Below are positions 15,846 through 24,931 of a DNA stretch of 64,000 bases, one piece after another. A program made the position numbers and the translations under genes. Source of the DNA: Clostridiales bacterium UBA1738 (lineage in GTDB: Bacteria > Bacillota > Clostridia > UBA1381); contig DCIA01000010.1 of assembly GCA_002315735.1 (NCBI GenBank), forward strand, positions 1 to 64,000, given 5' to 3'. Below the pieces are notes generated by a model, which saw only the letters and a list, made by a program, of their open reading frames with translations, ran no database searches and had not been told where the DNA came from. The first letter of the stretch is position 1. Each line of letters starts with the position of its first letter.

Positions 15846-16976
15846 TTATATACGCTTTGCCAGTTTTTCTGTATTTTCTCTTCTAAACTCTTCAAATCTG
15901 TCCTCTTCAATTGCAGTTCTTATCATCGCCGCAAGTTCATTATAGAAATACAAATTATGCATAACGGCAAGACGCATACCTAAAATCTCTTTTGCTTTAA
16001 ATAAATGTCTTATATATGCCCTTGAATATTTCTGGCAAACAGGGCAGTGACATTCCTCATCAATAGGACGCATATCTCTTTCATAGCATTGATTTAGTAA
16101 ATTCATCGTGCCGTGGCGAGTGAAGATAAATGCGTGCCTTGCATTTCTTGATGGCATTACGCAGTCAAAAAAGTCAATACCCCTTGCAACTCCTTCAATT
16201 ATGTTGGACGGAGTTCCGACTCCCATCAAATATCTTGGCTTATTCTCAGGCGCAAAAGGAAGTGTCACATCTAAAATATGATACATTTCCTCGTGGCTTT
16301 CACCCACTGCAAGTCCGCCTATTGCATACCCCGGAAGGTCAAGTTTTGCGATATCTTGCATATGTTTTATGCGAAGGTCGTCAAAAATTCCGCCTTGGTT
16401 AATTCCAAAAAGCATCTGCTCTTTGTTTATTGTCCTATCAAGTTTGTTTAGCCTATCAAGTTCCACTTTGCAGCGTTCAAGCCATCTGAGAGTTCTCTCT
16501 GACGATTTTTTAACATAGTCATATGGTGCAGGATTTTCAACGCATTCATCAAATGCCATAGCGATAGTAGAAGCTAGGTTTGATTGAATTTGCATACTTT
16601 CCTCAGGGCCCATAAATAGTTTTTTTCCGTCAATGTGAGAACTAAAATTAACCCCTTCTTCTGTTATTTTGCGAAGTTTTGCAAGTGAAAATACTTGAAA
16701 TCCGCCACTGTCTGTAAGGATAGGTCTGTCCCAATTCATAAATTTGTGAAGTCCACCCATATCATGAATAACATCATCACCCGGTCTTAAATGAAGGTGA
16801 TATGTATTGGAAAGTTCAATTTGGCAACCTATATTTTTAAGGTCTTCCGTGGATAAACCTCCCTTTATTGCAGCCAATGTTCCAACATTTTGAAAAACAG
16901 GAGTCTCAACTGTTCCATGGACAGTTGTAAACTCTCCTCGTCTTGCAAGACCATTTGTGTGTAAAATTTTGAACAT
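15846..16976 (-). CDS. tgt: tRNA-guanine transglycosylase
   Basis: Exchanges the wobble guanine of GUN-anticodon tRNAs for the queuosine precursor preQ1. The substrate pocket motif ILTDSGGFQVFSL holds the first catalytic Asp; the carboxy-terminal zinc site CHCPVCQKYSRAYIRHL is intact. 376 residues, the bacterial length. It is the last gene of ruvA-ruvB-amidase-queA-tgt, and directly follows queA, whose product completes epoxyqueuosine from the base Tgt inserts. Confidence 0.97.
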   Translation of the reverse strand: MFKILHTNGLARRGEFTTVHGTVETPVFQNVGTLAAIKGGLSTEDLKNIGCQIELSNTYHLHLRPGDDVIHDMGGLHKFMNWDRPILTDSGGFQVFSLAKLRKITEEGVNFSSHIDGKKLFMGPEESMQIQSNLASTIAMAFDECVENPAPYDYVKKSSERTLRWLERCKVELDRLNKLDRTINKEQMLFGINQGGIFDDLRIKHMQDIAKLDLPGYAIGGLAVGESHEEMYHILDVTLPFAPENKPRYLMGVGTPSNIIEGVARGIDFFDCVMPSRNARHAFIFTRHGTMNLLNQCYERDMRPIDEECHCPVCQKYSRAYIRHLFKAKEILGMRLAVMHNLYFYNELAAMIRTAIEEDRFEEFRRENTEKLAKRI

Positions 16977-16997
16977 AATTGTTCTCCTAATTTATCG

Positions 16998-18023
16998 TTA
17001 TCTAATAAACATCGCATCGCCGAAACTAAAAAATCTGTATTTTTCGGCTACTGCCGTATTGTATGCGTTTAGAATATTTTCTCTACCGGCAAGTGCAGAA
17101 ACCAGCATAATAAGTGTAGATTCAGGCAAATGGAAATTTGTAATAAGTCCATCAATTACATAAAAATCTTTTCCCGGATAGATAAAAATATCCGTCCAAC
17201 CGGTTTGTTCCTTTAACTCTCCGCCCTGCATTCCAACCGTTTCAAGAGTTCTCGTAGCAGTTGTTCCGACAGAAATAACTCTGCCCCCATTTTTCTTTGT
17301 TTCATTTACAAGTTCTGCCGTTTCCTTGGGCAAAATGTAAAATTCCGAGTGCATTTTATGGTCTAAAATATCGTCTGCCTTTACAGGTCTAAATGTGCCA
17401 AGACCAACATGCAAGGTCACATAACCGATTTTTATGCCCTTTTCTTCTATCTTTTGCATTAATTCTTTGGTAAAATGCAGTCCCGCTGTCGGCGCTGCGG
17501 CAGAGCCTGAATATTTTGCATATACCGTTTGGTATCTGTCTTTGTCTTCCAGTTTCTTTGTGATGTAATGAGGAAGCGGCATTTCTCCTAGTCTATCTAA
17601 AACTTCTTCAAATACGCCATCATACTTAAACTTAACTATTCTATTTCCGTCATTTACAACCTCTTTTACCTCTGCTGTTAGTTCACCGTTACCAAAAACG
17701 AATTCTGCTCCCGGCTTTGCTTTCTTGCCCGGTTTTAAAATAACTTCCCATTCGTCAAGACTTCTTTTGTGAAGAAGCAAAAATTCGATATGTCCACCCG
17801 TACCTTTTTTCTCACCATAAAGCCTTGCAGGGATGACTTTTGTATCGTTTAGTATTAAGCAATCCCCTTTTTTAAGTTCATCAATAATATCATAAAAATG
17901 TTTATGCTCAATTTCTCCCGATACCTTGTCAAGACACATAAGCCTTGATGAACTCCTGTCCTTTAAGGGTTCTTGTGCAATTAGTTCTTGCGGTAAATCA
18001 TAATAAAAATCTTGTCTTTTCAT
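16998..18023 (-). CDS. queA: S-adenosylmethionine:tRNA ribosyltransferase-isomerase
   Basis: Transfers and isomerises the ribosyl part of SAM onto preQ1 in tRNA to give epoxyqueuosine. The family opening MKRQDFYYDLPQELIAQEPL and later GTGGHIEFLLL, PTAGLHFT and TNFHLPESTLIMLVSA motifs are all present. 341 residues from the chosen start. The longer frame from 18050 was rejected because its extra residues copy the amidase tail in another frame and no homologue has them. The ATG lies one base after the amidase stop. Confidence 0.96.
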   Translation of the reverse strand: MKRQDFYYDLPQELIAQEPLKDRSSSRLMCLDKVSGEIEHKHFYDIIDELKKGDCLILNDTKVIPARLYGEKKGTGGHIEFLLLHKRSLDEWEVILKPGKKAKPGAEFVFGNGELTAEVKEVVNDGNRIVKFKYDGVFEEVLDRLGEMPLPHYITKKLEDKDRYQTVYAKYSGSAAAPTAGLHFTKELMQKIEEKGIKIGYVTLHVGLGTFRPVKADDILDHKMHSEFYILPKETAELVNETKKNGGRVISVGTTATRTLETVGMQGGELKEQTGWTDIFIYPGKDFYVIDGLITNFHLPESTLIMLVSALAGRENILNAYNTAVAEKYRFFSFGDAMFIR

Positions 18024-18024
18024 T

Positions 18025-19698
18025 TTATTCCGGCAATTTAATCTTGCCATACACCTCCGCTATTCCTTTTGCAATTCCTGTGGCAATCTTTTCTTGATAA
18101 GAATCGGAATTTAGTTTTATAAGTTCGTCAGGATTATTTAAAAATCCTATCTCAATAAGGTTTGCCGGCATAACACTCTTTCTTGTAACTAAAAGATTTC
18201 CTGTCATAACGCCCCTTGACTGCGCCTTTGTTGCCGATGTTGCCGCCTTCAAAATAGTGGTTGCCATTGACTTGCTTGTCACACCGTATGCGCTGCCATT
18301 ATTTGATTCTGTATAGTAAATCTCCATACCGCTTGCACCGGTCACAGGGTTTACCGTTGCATTCAAGTGAATACTCAAAAACATTGCAGCACCTTTGTTA
18401 TTTGCAAGTGCAGGTCTTTCGTCAAGTGTAGGGTATGTGTCGCCACTTCTTGTAAGAATTACCTTTATGCCTTGTGCTTCTAGTTTTTCCTTTACTTTTT
18501 TAGTAACTTTCAGTGCAATATCTTTTTCGTTAATCTTTCCCGCTGTACCTGCTTCCATCGTGGCAATTATAGGATCCGGTGACGCTAATGCCTCGTGATA
18601 TGCTTCTAACTCCTCGTCCGTCATTAGATTTCCTATTGCACCGGGGTCGCTTCCACCGTGCCCTGCATCAAGAACAACATATTTAATTCCACCGCTTAAT
18701 TCCATTGGTGATTTTCCGTTAATATAGGTCACCCCATTTTCGTTTTGCTCTATGTTTTCAGATGCACTGGTTGTTTGGTTTGTAGGCTTTTCCGCCGGTT
18801 TTTGAGTCACATCGGCAGTTTGGCTTTTTGTTATCTTAAAAATAATATTTTTCCCGGAAATTGCAACCGAGTGTTTTTTCATTTCCTTCGTATCTATTGC
18901 AATTCTTGTTGACGTTTCGTGTGCCCCCATTCTGACCGACAATACAGCGCCATCCTCTGAAACTGTTGTTTTGTTTGGAACTGTGTAGGTCATATTTGGA
19001 ACATCAATATATAAAACTCCGCTTGATGTTACAACAGCATCTGAGATTTTACTTACATTATTTTTAGCAGTAACTGTAACTGTTACCACATCATCTTCTT
19101 CTTTTGTCACGACCTTATTAATCACATTTTGTGTAGTTGTCGTCGTTGAATTAGTATTAGTATTAGTATTAGTATTAGTATTAGTATTTGTATTTGTATT
19201 TGTACTTGCTGTATTTTTTCCTGTTACACTTATTTGACCTTTATCAGCATCAAAACTAATCTTTATCCCAACACTTTCTGAAATAAATCTAAGTGGAACC
19301 ATAGTCTTTGCACTTTCTCCCCATTTTGCAATAAGTTTTGGTGTTAGTCCGTCAGGTATTTTGTTTTTATTGCCATCAACTGTTGCTGAATTAGAGTCAA
19401 TTTGAATTTCAACTTTTGATTTTTCATATTTTATTGTGATTTTTTGAGTGTTTGCCTCATAAGCCACCGTTGCACCAAGAGCCTCAAAAACCTCTCTTAC
19501 AGGTACAACAGCTCTATCATTAAAAATAATCGGTTGAAGTGGTAAATCTTTAAGTTCCTTTCCATTAACAAGAAGCGAGTATGTTGAACCTGTATAGTTA
19601 TGTACGCTTCCATCATATTCCAAAATCATAGCAGCCGAAGCATTTGTATAAATAAAAATGCTGCTAATGATAAGGAATAGTGTTGCTAATTTCTTCAT
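18025..19698 (-). CDS. N-acetylmuramoyl-L-alanine amidase with copper-amine-oxidase-like and AMIN domains
   Basis: Secreted peptidoglycan amidase. Order: signal peptide (about 1-22), copper amine oxidase N-terminal-like domain (about 25-160; the RAVVPVREVFEALGA repeat), a Thr/Asn linker with nine Asn-Thr repeats, an AMIN-type domain (about 195-295) for wall or septum targeting, a second linker, then Amidase_3 (about 335-553). The zinc site is visible: VLDAGHGGSDPGA, the Glu in NEKDIALKV, SIHLNA, and the catalytic Glu in IEIGFLNN. 557 residues. It is inserted in the ruvAB-queA-tgt operon, where clostridia often carry another wall or sporulation gene. Division versus sporulation role is open. 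Confidence 0.92.
   Translation of the reverse strand: MKKLATLFLIISSIFIYTNASAAMILEYDGSVHNYTGSTYSLLVNGKELKDLPLQPIIFNDRAVVPVREVFEALGATVAYEANTQKITIKYEKSKVEIQIDSNSATVDGNKNKIPDGLTPKLIAKWGESAKTMVPLRFISESVGIKISFDADKGQISVTGKNTASTNTNTNTNTNTNTNTNTNSTTTTTQNVINKVVTKEEDDVVTVTVTAKNNVSKISDAVVTSSGVLYIDVPNMTYTVPNKTTVSEDGAVLSVRMGAHETSTRIAIDTKEMKKHSVAISGKNIIFKITKSQTADVTQKPAEKPTNQTTSASENIEQNENGVTYINGKSPMELSGGIKYVVLDAGHGGSDPGAIGNLMTDEELEAYHEALASPDPIIATMEAGTAGKINEKDIALKVTKKVKEKLEAQGIKVILTRSGDTYPTLDERPALANNKGAAMFLSIHLNATVNPVTGASGMEIYYTESNNGSAYGVTSKSMATTILKAATSATKAQSRGVMTGNLLVTRKSVMPANLIEIGFLNNPDELIKLNSDSYQEKIATGIAKGIAEVYGKIKLPE
19150..19203. repeat. Hexanucleotide tandem repeat, nine units
   Basis: Six copies of ATTAGT followed by three of ATTTGT, in frame within the amidase gene, encoding an alternating Asn-Thr linker. 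Because the unit is 6 bp, slippage would change linker length without breaking the frame. Confidence 0.95.
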
Positions 19699-19713
19699 TA
19701 GCGAAATTCCTCC

Positions 19714-20724
19714 TTATTCGGGCATCTCAATTCCAAAATGAGCATACCCCTCTCGTGTCACAATTCTCCCCCTCGGAGTTCTTGAAATGTATCCAAGTTG
19801 CATCAAATATGGCTCGTACACATCTTCAATAGTATCCGGTTCTTCCCCTATTGTTGCGGCAAGGGTTTCAAGTCCCACAGGGCCACCCGCAAAGTTTTTA
19901 ATCATGGCGGTAATCATTTTATTGTCTATCATATCAAGCCCTTGCTCGTCAATTTCCAATTTCAAAAGTGATTCTTTTGCTACTTCTTTTGTAATTTTGC
20001 CGTCATACATAACCTGTGCAAAATCACGCACTCTTTTTAAAAGTCTGTTTGCAATTCTTGGAGTACCACGAGAACGACTTGCAATTTCTGCAGCACCCTC
20101 ATCATCAATATTTACTCCCAAAATATTTGCAGAACGCTTTACTATGTGTTTTAATTCGTCCGGTGTATAAAGTTCTAATCTCGATAAAACACCAAATCTA
20201 TCTCGAAGTGGTGGTGACAAAAGTCCTGCTCTTGTCGTAGCCCCGATTAGTGTAAACTTTGGAAGGTCAAGCCTTATAGACTTCGCAGACGGGCCTTTTC
20301 CAATAATAATGTCAAGTGCAAAATCCTCCATCGCAGGATACAAAATCTCTTCAACGGTTCTTGACATTCTGTGAATTTCGTCGATAAACAAAATATCATT
20401 TTGTGATAAATTTGTAAGTATCGCCGCCAAATCCCCTGCCTTTTCAATAGCAGGGCCGCTTGTTATTCTTATATTTACTCCCATTTCGTTTGCGATTACG
20501 CCGGCAAGGGTAGTTTTTCCAAGCCCCGGAGGACCATATAACAAAACGTGATCAAGTGGTTCTCGTCTATCCTTTGCGGCATTAATAAAGATGCCCATAT
20601 TTTCCTTGACCTTTTCTTGACCTAAATAATCCTCTAATCTTCTCGGTCTTAATCCAATTTCAATATCGGCGTCCTCTTCAATAAAATCGCCTGTTACAAT
20701 TCTTTCATTATCATCAAAAATCAT
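19714..20724 (-). CDS. ruvB: Holliday junction branch migration ATPase RuvB
   Basis: AAA+ motor that drives branch migration with RuvA. Walker A GPPGLGKT at residues 64-71, Walker B ILFIDEIHRM, sensor ATTRAG and the arginine-finger region near PPLRDRFGV, then a winged-helix carboxy terminus ending in REGYAHFG. 336 residues. Four base pairs separate it from ruvA. It heads into the amidase-queA-tgt genes with a 15-bp gap. Confidence 0.98.
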   Translation of the reverse strand: MIFDDNERIVTGDFIEEDADIEIGLRPRRLEDYLGQEKVKENMGIFINAAKDRREPLDHVLLYGPPGLGKTTLAGVIANEMGVNIRITSGPAIEKAGDLAAILTNLSQNDILFIDEIHRMSRTVEEILYPAMEDFALDIIIGKGPSAKSIRLDLPKFTLIGATTRAGLLSPPLRDRFGVLSRLELYTPDELKHIVKRSANILGVNIDDEGAAEIASRSRGTPRIANRLLKRVRDFAQVMYDGKITKEVAKESLLKLEIDEQGLDMIDNKMITAMIKNFAGGPVGLETLAATIGEEPDTIEDVYEPYLMQLGYISRTPRGRIVTREGYAHFGIEMPE

Positions 20725-20728
20725 AATA

Positions 20729-21316
20729 TTACCTCATAAGTTTTGCAAGAGCAAGTCTTACAATATCTTCGGTTTTAAGTGATGGGTCAACTTTTGAAAC
20801 GGCATTTTTAGCATCAGCAAGAGAGTATCCCAAAACGGTAAGCGCACTAACTGCCTCGCTTTGTGATGATGTATCAGGTTCTGTATTTTCGCTAAACTCT
20901 TCCGGCAAAATCTGTGCATTTTTAAGTTTATCTTGAAGTTCCAAAATGATTCTCTGTGCCATTTTAGCGCCGACTCCCGATGCTTTTGTTAAAATCTTAC
21001 TATCCTTAGTAATAATTGCAATCGCTAATTGATTTGGTGTCAAAATTGACAAAATAGCAAGTGCTGCCTTTGGACCAACCCCGGAAACAGAAAGGAGTTC
21101 TAAAAACATTTTTTGCTCATCGTTTGTTGAAAAGCCATACAAATCAAAGACATCTTCTCTAATGTGAAGATATGTAAAAAGAGTAACGAAGTCGCCTTCT
21201 TTAAAACTATCAAGAGTTTTAAGTGATGTGAAAATTTTATATCCGACACCGTTATTGTCTAAAACGGCAAAATTTTCCTGCTTTAAAACAGCTTCACCTT
21301 TGATATAGTAATACAT
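20729..21316 (-). CDS. ruvA: Holliday junction DNA helicase subunit RuvA
   Basis: Tetrameric protein that binds four-way junctions and loads RuvB. It has an amino-terminal OB fold, the helix-hairpin-helix pair in ELLSVSGVGPKAALAIL and ASGVGAKMAQRIILEL, an acidic linker (about 135-150) and the carboxy-terminal RuvB-binding three-helix domain. 195 residues. It is first in the ruvA-tgt operon; a 119-bp gap with a TATAAT-like box separates it from ruvC, so it may have its own promoter. Confidence 0.97.
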   Translation of the reverse strand: MYYYIKGEAVLKQENFAVLDNNGVGYKIFTSLKTLDSFKEGDFVTLFTYLHIREDVFDLYGFSTNDEQKMFLELLSVSGVGPKAALAILSILTPNQLAIAIITKDSKILTKASGVGAKMAQRIILELQDKLKNAQILPEEFSENTEPDTSSQSEAVSALTVLGYSLADAKNAVSKVDPSLKTEDIVRLALAKLMR

Positions 21317-21435
21317 ATTCTTCCTCCTTTTTCATAATAAAGGGGCTACTATCCCAATTATACTAATTCTATTATATTATAACATAATAATACAATTTTC
21401 GCTTTTACATTTATTTTACAAGTAAATGACGGTTT

Positions 21436-21936
21436 TTACAAACGATTTGTACCAAGTTCATCATTTATTCTTGACGAATGCGCGTGACAAATCGCAACTG
21501 CAAGTCCATCTGCCGCATCGTCGGGTTTTGGAATTGCATTAAGGTTTAAAAGCATCTTAACCATTTGCTGAATTTGTTTTTTGTCTGCTCTTCCGTATCC
21601 CGTTATCGCCTGCTTTATTTGAAGTGGAGTGTATTCAAAAATAGGAATATCTCTTGCCGCAGTTTCTGCAACTAAAACTCCTCTTGCCTGCGCCACTGCA
21701 ATAGCAGTTTTTTGGTTATTATTAAAAAATAACTCTTCAATAGCAACAGCATCAGGCTTATATTTATCTAAATAATCGGCTATTTCTTCCTTGATTTTTT
21801 TAAGACGCAGACTTGTAATCATAGACGCTTCGGTTGTAATTGCGTTATACTCAATCGGTCTAAATTTGTTTCCTAAATATTCAATAACCCCAATACCGAC
21901 TATTGCATATCCCGGATCAATTCCTAAAATTAACAT
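21436..21936 (-). CDS. ruvC: Crossover junction endodeoxyribonuclease RuvC
   Basis: Resolves Holliday junctions. The four acidic residues are visible: Asp in LGIDPG at the amino terminus, Glu in AIEELFF, and the two carboxy-terminal Asp of PDDAADGLAVAICHAH. 166 residues from the ATG at 21936, which has GGGGG five bases upstream; the ORF extends four codons further to a GTG with no SD. It comes before ruvA in the same direction, the conserved Firmicutes order. Confidence 0.97.
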   Translation of the reverse strand: MLILGIDPGYAIVGIGVIEYLGNKFRPIEYNAITTEASMITSLRLKKIKEEIADYLDKYKPDAVAIEELFFNNNQKTAIAVAQARGVLVAETAARDIPIFEYTPLQIKQAITGYGRADKKQIQQMVKMLLNLNAIPKPDDAADGLAVAICHAHSSRINDELGTNRL

Positions 21937-21956
21937 CACTACCCCCACTCTTTCTT

Positions 21957-21987
21957 AAAAAAAGTGATGTTTTTTTACATCACTTTT
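21957..21987 (-). terminator. Intrinsic terminator after the DUF975 gene
   Basis: An 11-bp stem with an A-rich loop and a T7 tail on the minus strand, nine bases beyond the DUF975 stop, separating it from ruvC. Confidence 0.85.
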
Positions 21988-21995
21988 AGTTTTCA

Positions 21996-22820
21996 TTAAA
22001 ATTTTTTGTATGCTAAATTCTGACCTGAAAGTTCTAGATATAGTTCAGCAAAAGTTGCCTCAACATATGGGTCTAATAGAAAATTTCCAACAAAACAGCA
22101 TACATTTGCGACAATAAACCATAGTATAAATGACAACAATAGTTTTACATATGCCCACTTATTTCCAACCATCATTTCCTTACTTTCGGAAAGCGCCGTT
22201 TTCCAATCAATTCTAGGATTATCCGAAAGCATATAGTCTACCATAGAGTATTGAAGTTCCTTTATTATTGCAGGCACTGAAAATACTAATGTCAGCACAA
22301 ACCATAGTGCAGAAACACCTAAAAGTTCTAAAGCCATCATCGGTGAAATTGTTTCAATCTCTTGAAAAATTGGCACTAACCTATCAATATATCCCGAAAA
22401 TCCCAATAATATAGTTGGAATTATGCCAATAAGTGACCAAAGAAAAATAAACAGGTTTTTCATAAACGCTACTAATACGATATTTCCGTATTCCTCTTGA
22501 AAAGGGAATAGTAGTGCATTTAATTCTGCTCTGCCTTTTGAGTTGTCAATCATAAATTTTTTAAGTCCAACCCTAAGAGGACTTAAAACAAAAATTGTAA
22601 ACACAATAGCAATAACCGAAATTATCGCAATAATTGCAAGCACAATAACCTGTTTAAAACTTGGCAGGGAATCAATTCTAAAATTTTGTAATCTTTTTGT
22701 TGATAACCCAATTCCACCGCCTGCCAAAAAATTAACTATCAAACAAGCGAGAAACATTTTTGAATAAGACCTTAGCATTTGCGCTTTTGCTCTGTCTTTT
22801 AGTACTTTTCTGTCAAACAT
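21996..22820 (-). CDS. DUF975 family integral membrane protein
   Basis: Membrane protein of unknown function. The amino-terminal DRKVLKDRAKAQMLRSYSKMFLACLIVNFL, a cytoplasmic helix leading into the first membrane segment, is typical of DUF975. There are about six hydrophobic segments, a long basic-acidic loop after the second, and the DYMLSDNPRIDWKTALSESKEMM block conserved in the family. 274 residues. It follows the tagO-like gene by 12 bp and ends at a terminator, so it is the distal gene of that transcript. Confidence 0.82.
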   Translation of the reverse strand: MFDRKVLKDRAKAQMLRSYSKMFLACLIVNFLAGGGIGLSTKRLQNFRIDSLPSFKQVIVLAIIAIISVIAIVFTIFVLSPLRVGLKKFMIDNSKGRAELNALLFPFQEEYGNIVLVAFMKNLFIFLWSLIGIIPTILLGFSGYIDRLVPIFQEIETISPMMALELLGVSALWFVLTLVFSVPAIIKELQYSMVDYMLSDNPRIDWKTALSESKEMMVGNKWAYVKLLLSFILWFIVANVCCFVGNFLLDPYVEATFAELYLELSGQNLAYKKF

Positions 22821-22832
22821 ATTCTCTCTCCT

Positions 22833-23897
22833 TTATTTATTTATATCTTCCCTGTCCTCATGATTAGATTTTAGCACTAATCCTTGAATAAATAGGAAAA
22901 TCAGCACACAAACCAGCAAAATTAACGCCCTTAATGTGCCGCTTTCGGCTAAAACAACAGCGGTAATACCTAAAACACCACTTATCGCATACAAAATAAA
23001 TACCGTTTGTTTTTGGGAAAATCCCATATCAATCAAGCGATGATGAAGATGTCCTCTGTCGGCAGTCATAGGGCTTTGACCTTTTAAAATTCTTCTTATC
23101 ATAGCGAAAAGTGCATCAAAAAGAGGAAGTCCCAAAATCAAAAGCGGAACTGCAAAGGAAATAATTGCATAACTTTTAAAAACACCCTGAACCGAGAGTG
23201 CACCTAAAATAAATCCTAAAAATGTAGAACCCGTATCGCCCATAAATATCTTTGCCGGATTAAAATTAAACGGCAAAAATCCAAAGCACGCACCCATTAT
23301 CGCAAGTCCGATTATGGCAACGGAATATTCTTCAATTCTAAGTGCAATAAACACAAGACTAACCGACATAATTGCAGAAACTCCTGCTGCAAGACCGTCT
23401 AATCCGTCAATAAAATTAACAGCATTTGTGATAAAAACAATCCATAGTATGCTTGCAACAATAGATGCCCACCACGGAAGCACCAAATATGGATTGTCCG
23501 AAAACAGATTTGGATTTGTAAAAACTGTAATTCTTACATTGCCAAAAATTATAACAATAAGTGCTGCAACTATTTGGATTACAAATTTTAGTTTTGCATC
23601 TAAGTTTTTGCAATCGTCCACGACTCCCATAACCGCTATAATAAAAGCACCTATAAGTATTGCAATCAGTGATTTTGAAAAGTCTGCAAAGCAGGCAACA
23701 GACACCGAAAATCCGAAAATTATTGCAAGTCCCCCAAGTCTTGGAATCGGTTTTTTGTGCATTCTTCGTGTATCTTTTGGAATATCTATTGCCCCAATTT
23801 TGTAGGCTAATCTATATACAATAGGAGTAGAAGCAAAACTAAATGCAAATGCAACAACAAAGGTGAGTATTAAAAATATAATTTCTTTTGTACCCAT
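22833..23897 (-). CDS. Undecaprenyl-phosphate GlcNAc-1-phosphate transferase-like (MraY/WecA/TagO family)
   Basis: Integral membrane enzyme that moves a sugar-1-phosphate onto undecaprenyl phosphate, the first step of wall teichoic acid or another surface glycan. About ten membrane segments; catalytic landmarks are VVDDCKNLDAKLKF (Asp-Asp), NAVNFIDGLDGLAAG, FMGDTGSTFLGF and the RGHLHHRL loop characteristic of WecA/TagO. 354 residues from the ATG at 23897 (AAAGGAG upstream); the start overlaps the end of trpS coding by a different frame only if the longer ORF is used. The UDP-GlcNAc epimerase gene at 32310 may belong to the same pathway. Confidence 0.9.
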   Translation of the reverse strand: MGTKEIIFLILTFVVAFAFSFASTPIVYRLAYKIGAIDIPKDTRRMHKKPIPRLGGLAIIFGFSVSVACFADFSKSLIAILIGAFIIAVMGVVDDCKNLDAKLKFVIQIVAALIVIIFGNVRITVFTNPNLFSDNPYLVLPWWASIVASILWIVFITNAVNFIDGLDGLAAGVSAIMSVSLVFIALRIEEYSVAIIGLAIMGACFGFLPFNFNPAKIFMGDTGSTFLGFILGALSVQGVFKSYAIISFAVPLLILGLPLFDALFAMIRRILKGQSPMTADRGHLHHRLIDMGFSQKQTVFILYAISGVLGITAVVLAESGTLRALILLVCVLIFLFIQGLVLKSNHEDREDINK

Positions 23898-23907
23898 TTT
23901 TTCTCCT

Positions 23908-24921
23908 TTATAGGACAAATCCTAACTTTTTATATACCTTATTTACCGTTCTTGAAGCAATTTTATTCGCTCTTTCTGCTCCGTTTTTGCAAATTTCTTC
24001 AAGGTAGTCTTTACTCTCTGAAAGTTCATCATAGCGCTTTCTTATCGGCTTAATCTCTTCAACAACTGCTTCTGCAACTGCTTTTTTGAAGTCACCATAG
24101 CCCTTTCCCGCAAATTCTTGGGCGATTTTTTCTTCGGTGCTTCCTGTTACTGCCGCCATAATTGTAAGTAGGTTATTTATTCCGGCTTTTGTTTCATCGT
24201 CCGGTCTAAATTCAATTACGCCCTCTGAATCTGTTACTGCCGATTTTATTTTGTTTGCAATAACATTTATATCGTCCAGCATTGAGATAAATGCTTTTGG
24301 ATTTTCATCAGATTTTGACATCTTTTTAGTCGGCTCTTGAAGGCTCATAACCTTAGCGCCTGATTTTGGCAAAAATCCTTCCGGAACCTTAAATACAGGG
24401 TTTCCTTCCTTGCAGTATATTGAATTAAATCTTTCTGCAATATCTCTTGTGATTTCGATGTGCTGCATTTGGTCCTTTCCAACAGGAACAAGGTCTGCTT
24501 GATACAACAAAATATCTGCCGCCATCAGTACAGGATAGGTAAATAGACCTGCATTTATATTATCTGCATGCCTTGCACTCTTATCCTTAAACTGTGTCAT
24601 TCTTGAAAGTTCGCCCATATATGTATAGCAATTAAGCGCCCATGAAAGTTGCGCATGAGCAGGAACGTGTGATTGAACGAAAAGAAGGCTCTTTTCGGGG
24701 TCAATTCCGCAAGCAATATAAATCTTCAAAAGGTCAAGTGTTCTTTTTCTAAGTTCAGCAGGATTTTGACGCACAGTAATTGCGTGCATATCCATCATGG
24801 CATAAATACAGTTATAATCCTCTTGAAAATTTACCCAGTTTTTAATAGCACCAAGATAATTGCCCAAGGTGATATTGCCTGATGGCTGAACACCTGAAAA
24901 TATTATTTTTTTATCGTCCAT
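23908..24921 (-). CDS. trpS: Tryptophanyl-tRNA synthetase
   Basis: Class I synthetase charging tRNA-Trp. The HIGH-type motif is PSGNITLGNYLGA (about residues 13-25) and the KMSKS motif is KKMSKSDEN. 337 residues, normal for bacterial TrpRS. It sits in a run of same-strand genes (gltX, glnS, aminotransferase, trpS) with 10 to 21-bp gaps. No T-box leader is visible before this gene or at the head of the run. Confidence 0.98.
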   Translation of the reverse strand: MDDKKIIFSGVQPSGNITLGNYLGAIKNWVNFQEDYNCIYAMMDMHAITVRQNPAELRKRTLDLLKIYIACGIDPEKSLLFVQSHVPAHAQLSWALNCYTYMGELSRMTQFKDKSARHADNINAGLFTYPVLMAADILLYQADLVPVGKDQMQHIEITRDIAERFNSIYCKEGNPVFKVPEGFLPKSGAKVMSLQEPTKKMSKSDENPKAFISMLDDINVIANKIKSAVTDSEGVIEFRPDDETKAGINNLLTIMAAVTGSTEEKIAQEFAGKGYGDFKKAVAEAVVEEIKPIRKRYDELSESKDYLEEICKNGAERANKIASRTVNKVYKKLGFVL

Positions 24922-24931
24922 TATAAATTCC

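Noticed and set aside
18024..18050. Longer QueA from ATG at 18050 with GGAGG just upstream
   Set aside because: The apparent SD is amidase coding sequence only 2 nt from the ATG, and the family starts at MKRQDF.
19150..19203. CRISPR-like repeat
   Set aside because: The 6-bp units are contiguous with no spacers and code for an Asn-Thr linker.
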